The notes under the pieces are model-generated. The model did not search any database. It was not told the origin of the DNA and was given only the letters and a program-made list of their open reading frames with translations. Source: Thermococcus sp. (GTDB lineage Archaea > Methanobacteriota_B > Thermococci > Thermococcales > Thermococcaceae). Taken from it: a stretch of DNA of 21,464 nucleotides. The stretch's first letter is position 1; the number at the start of each line of letters is the position of its first letter. Of this stretch, positions 19,756 to 21,464 are shown piece by piece. The stretch spans positions 1 to 21,464 of the forward strand of contig WAMH01000186.1 in assembly GCA_015522395.1 (NCBI GenBank), given 5' to 3'. A program made the translations under genes and the position numbers.

Positions 19756-21429
19756 ATGCTGAACTACAAGCGCGTAACCCCCAGGAAGGTACCGGACATA
19801 AAGGAGAGGAAGGCTTACATGGTTGGCGGCGGCATAGCTTCTCTTGCCGCGGCTGTTTTCCTGATAAGGGATGCCAAGATGCCCGGGGAGAACATCTACA
19901 TAATCGAGAAGACCCCGGTCAACGGCGGTTGCCTCGACGGCTCCGGCGACCCGGAGAACGGCTATCTACTCAGGGGCGGCAGGATGTTCGAGGAGCACTA
20001 CGAGGCAACCTGGGACCTTCTAGGCAGCATCCCATCGCTTGACGACCCGGAGAAGACCATCCTCGATGAGGTTGTCGAGTTCAATAAGGAGTACGTTGGC
20101 TCATCCAAGTGCCGCCTCGTAGGAACGCCGGGCAAAAAGGTGGACTTCAGCAAATACGAGCTGACCTTCAGGCACCTCAACGAGATGAACGAACTCATCA
20201 TGACTCCCGAGGAGAAGCTCGGTGGCGTAACGATAGAGCAGTGGTTCTCCAAAGATTTCTTCGAGACGAACTTCTGGTACTTCTGGGCCACGATGTTCGC
20301 CTTCCAGCCCTGGCACAGCGTTGCCGAGATGAGGCGCTACATGCTCCGCTTCATGCACCTCGTCCCCGGCCTCAACAGGATCGAGGGCGTCAAGAGAACC
20401 CCCTACAATCAGTACGACTCGATAATCCTTCCGATACAGAAGTGGCTCAAGGAGAGGGGAGTCAACTTCATAATGGGAACCAAGGTGGTTGACGTTGAGA
20501 TAACCGAGAAGGACGGCAGGAAGTACATCACCAGGCTCTACACCAAGGGCCAGAACGGCGACGGTGCCATAGAGGTCGGCGAGAAGGACCTCGTCTTCAT
20601 AACCCTCGGCTCGATGGTGGACAACTCAACCTACGGCGACCTCGACCACCCGCCGGTTCTCAACAGGGGCGAGGGCGACAGCTGGAGGCTCTGGAGAAAG
20701 CTCGTTGAGAAGGACCCGTCCCTCGGAAACCCCGACGTCTTCGCGGGCGATATTGACAAGACCAAGTGGGAGTCCTTCACGATAACCTTCAGGGGGGACA
20801 AGTTCCTCAAGATGCTCGAGGAGTTCACGGGCAACAGGACCGGAACCGGCGGCCTGGTTACCTTCAAGGACTCCTCCTGGCTGATGTCCATCGTGGCCTT
20901 CAGGCAGCCGCACTTCAGGAACCAGCCGGAGGACGTAACCGTTCTCTGGGGCTACGGGCTGTTCGTCGACAGGGAGGGCGACTACATCAAGAAGCCGATG
21001 AGCCAGGCTACCGGAAGGGAGATATTCCTCGAGCTGCTCTACCACCTCGGCTGGCTCGATAAGAAGGACGAGCTTATGGAGAGCGTCATAAACGTCCGCA
21101 CCGCGATGATGCCCTACATCACCGCCCACTTCATGCCGAGAAAACCTGGAGACAGGCCGCCCGTCATCCCGGAGAACTACGCCAACCTTGCCCTGATGGG
21201 CCAGTACGTCGAGATTCCGGGAGAGTGCGTCTTCACCGTTGAGTACTCCGTCAAGTCGGCCATGATGGGCGTTTATGGCCTCCTCGACCTCGGCAGGGAG
21301 GTTCCGCCGGCCCACACACCCTACCAGGAGGTTCCCGTCCTGCTGAAAGCAGTCGAGACGCTCGTCGACGACGACAAGAAGGAGCTGTTCAAGTACACGA
21401 TGAAGCTCTACCTCTCCGGAAAGCTCTGA
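19756..21429 (+). CDS. ohyA: Oleate hydratase family FAD protein (myosin-cross-reactive antigen family)
   Basis: A 557-residue FAD-dependent enzyme that adds water to the cis-9 double bond of unsaturated fatty acids. The N-terminus carries the FAD motif GGGIASLAAAVFLIRD (24-39), the family stretch NGGCLDGSGDPENGYLLRGG (56-75) and WFSKDFFETNFWYFW. The catalytic Tyr of the family is present as Tyr220 in NQYDS. The Glu that other members carry in RGGRE is Met77 here (RGGRMFEEHYEATWD), as I recall for the Rhodococcus enzyme. The start is ATG 19756, five bases after GAGGTGA; an in-frame ATG at 19732 lies within the putative operator. Archaeal lipids lack fatty acids, so the substrate may be taken up or a different alkene. 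Confidence 0.87.
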   Translation: MLNYKRVTPRKVPDIKERKAYMVGGGIASLAAAVFLIRDAKMPGENIYIIEKTPVNGGCLDGSGDPENGYLLRGGRMFEEHYEATWDLLGSIPSLDDPEKTILDEVVEFNKEYVGSSKCRLVGTPGKKVDFSKYELTFRHLNEMNELIMTPEEKLGGVTIEQWFSKDFFETNFWYFWATMFAFQPWHSVAEMRRYMLRFMHLVPGLNRIEGVKRTPYNQYDSIILPIQKWLKERGVNFIMGTKVVDVEITEKDGRKYITRLYTKGQNGDGAIEVGEKDLVFITLGSMVDNSTYGDLDHPPVLNRGEGDSWRLWRKLVEKDPSLGNPDVFAGDIDKTKWESFTITFRGDKFLKMLEEFTGNRTGTGGLVTFKDSSWLMSIVAFRQPHFRNQPEDVTVLWGYGLFVDREGDYIKKPMSQATGREIFLELLYHLGWLDKKDELMESVINVRTAMMPYITAHFMPRKPGDRPPVIPENYANLALMGQYVEIPGECVFTVEYSVKSAMMGVYGLLDLGREVPPAHTPYQEVPVLLKAVETLVDDDKKELFKYTMKLYLSGKL

Positions 21430-21460
21430 TTTTAGGTTCTTTCTCTTTATTCATCCTTTT
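21430..21460 (+). terminator. T-rich terminator after the oleate hydratase
   Basis: TTTTAGG, TTCTTTCTCTTTATT and CCTTTTG follow the stop directly, a pyrimidine-rich stretch typical of archaeal termination. Confidence 0.5.
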
Positions 21461-21464
21461 GCCG

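Noticed and set aside
20626..21315. 229-codon open frame on the complement of the oleate hydratase
   Set aside because: It mirrors codon bias of the GC-rich real gene, has no promoter or ribosome site, and its product is low-complexity in character.

Overview
The window is chromosomal DNA from a hyperthermophilic euryarchaeon of the order Thermococcales, most likely a Thermococcus. This is inferred from gene content (Alba, archaeal Lhr-type helicase, YchF-type GTPase, DacZ-type cyclase, THEP1 NTPase, QueD/PTPS), from dense coding with short gaps, from GC-rich genes with AGG/AGA and ATA codons, from Shine-Dalgarno sites of the GGTG/GAGGTG type 4-7 bases before starts, and from TATA boxes about 25 bases before the inferred transcript starts. 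No rRNA, tRNA, CRISPR array or intact transposase was found.

Layout. 1-175: start of a leftward metallo-beta-lactamase-fold protein, divergent from an M20 metallopeptidase (320-1369). A perfect 10-bp hairpin separates the peptidase from a convergent Lhr-type helicase (4208-1425). A divergent DHA2-type MFS exporter (4291-5772) has two tandem CGATAYATCG palindromes over its transcript start. Leftward Fe-dependent alcohol dehydrogenase and MtnA follow, then divergent THEP1 NTPase, a CBS/zinc-ribbon protein, a damaged HTH regulator overlapping a 31-residue membrane micro-ORF, and Alba.

9948-11435 is a gap of about 1.4 kb with no intact gene. It has two blocks at about 10% GC, short inverted repeats (including 12-bp ends framing 94 bp) and two fragments of former or pseudo-coding sequence. 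It differs sharply from its surroundings and looks like an acquired, decayed insertion.

11436-21429 returns to ordinary dense coding: UPF0251 (DUF134) regulator, QueD (archaeosine precursor), a hypothetical protein, a PPC/DUF296 protein, a DUF998 membrane protein broken by one frameshift, an SDR without the YxxxK pair, DacZ (c-di-AMP synthase), then a rightward UbiX / Lrp-AsnC / CYTH operon, YchF, a NifX-like protein, an aspartate/glutamate-racemase family protein, and an oleate hydratase.

Most genes are independent housekeeping or accessory units, not one pathway. The most unusual item is the oleate hydratase, an enzyme of fatty-acid metabolism in an organism whose membrane lipids are expected to be isoprenoid ethers. 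It has a Met where most family members have the catalytic Glu, and a CATGTC-N7-GACATG dyad lies in its leader. No clear multi-gene novel system is visible. The best leads are the AT-rich island, the oleate hydratase with its operator, the MFS operator, and the HTH/micro-membrane-protein locus.
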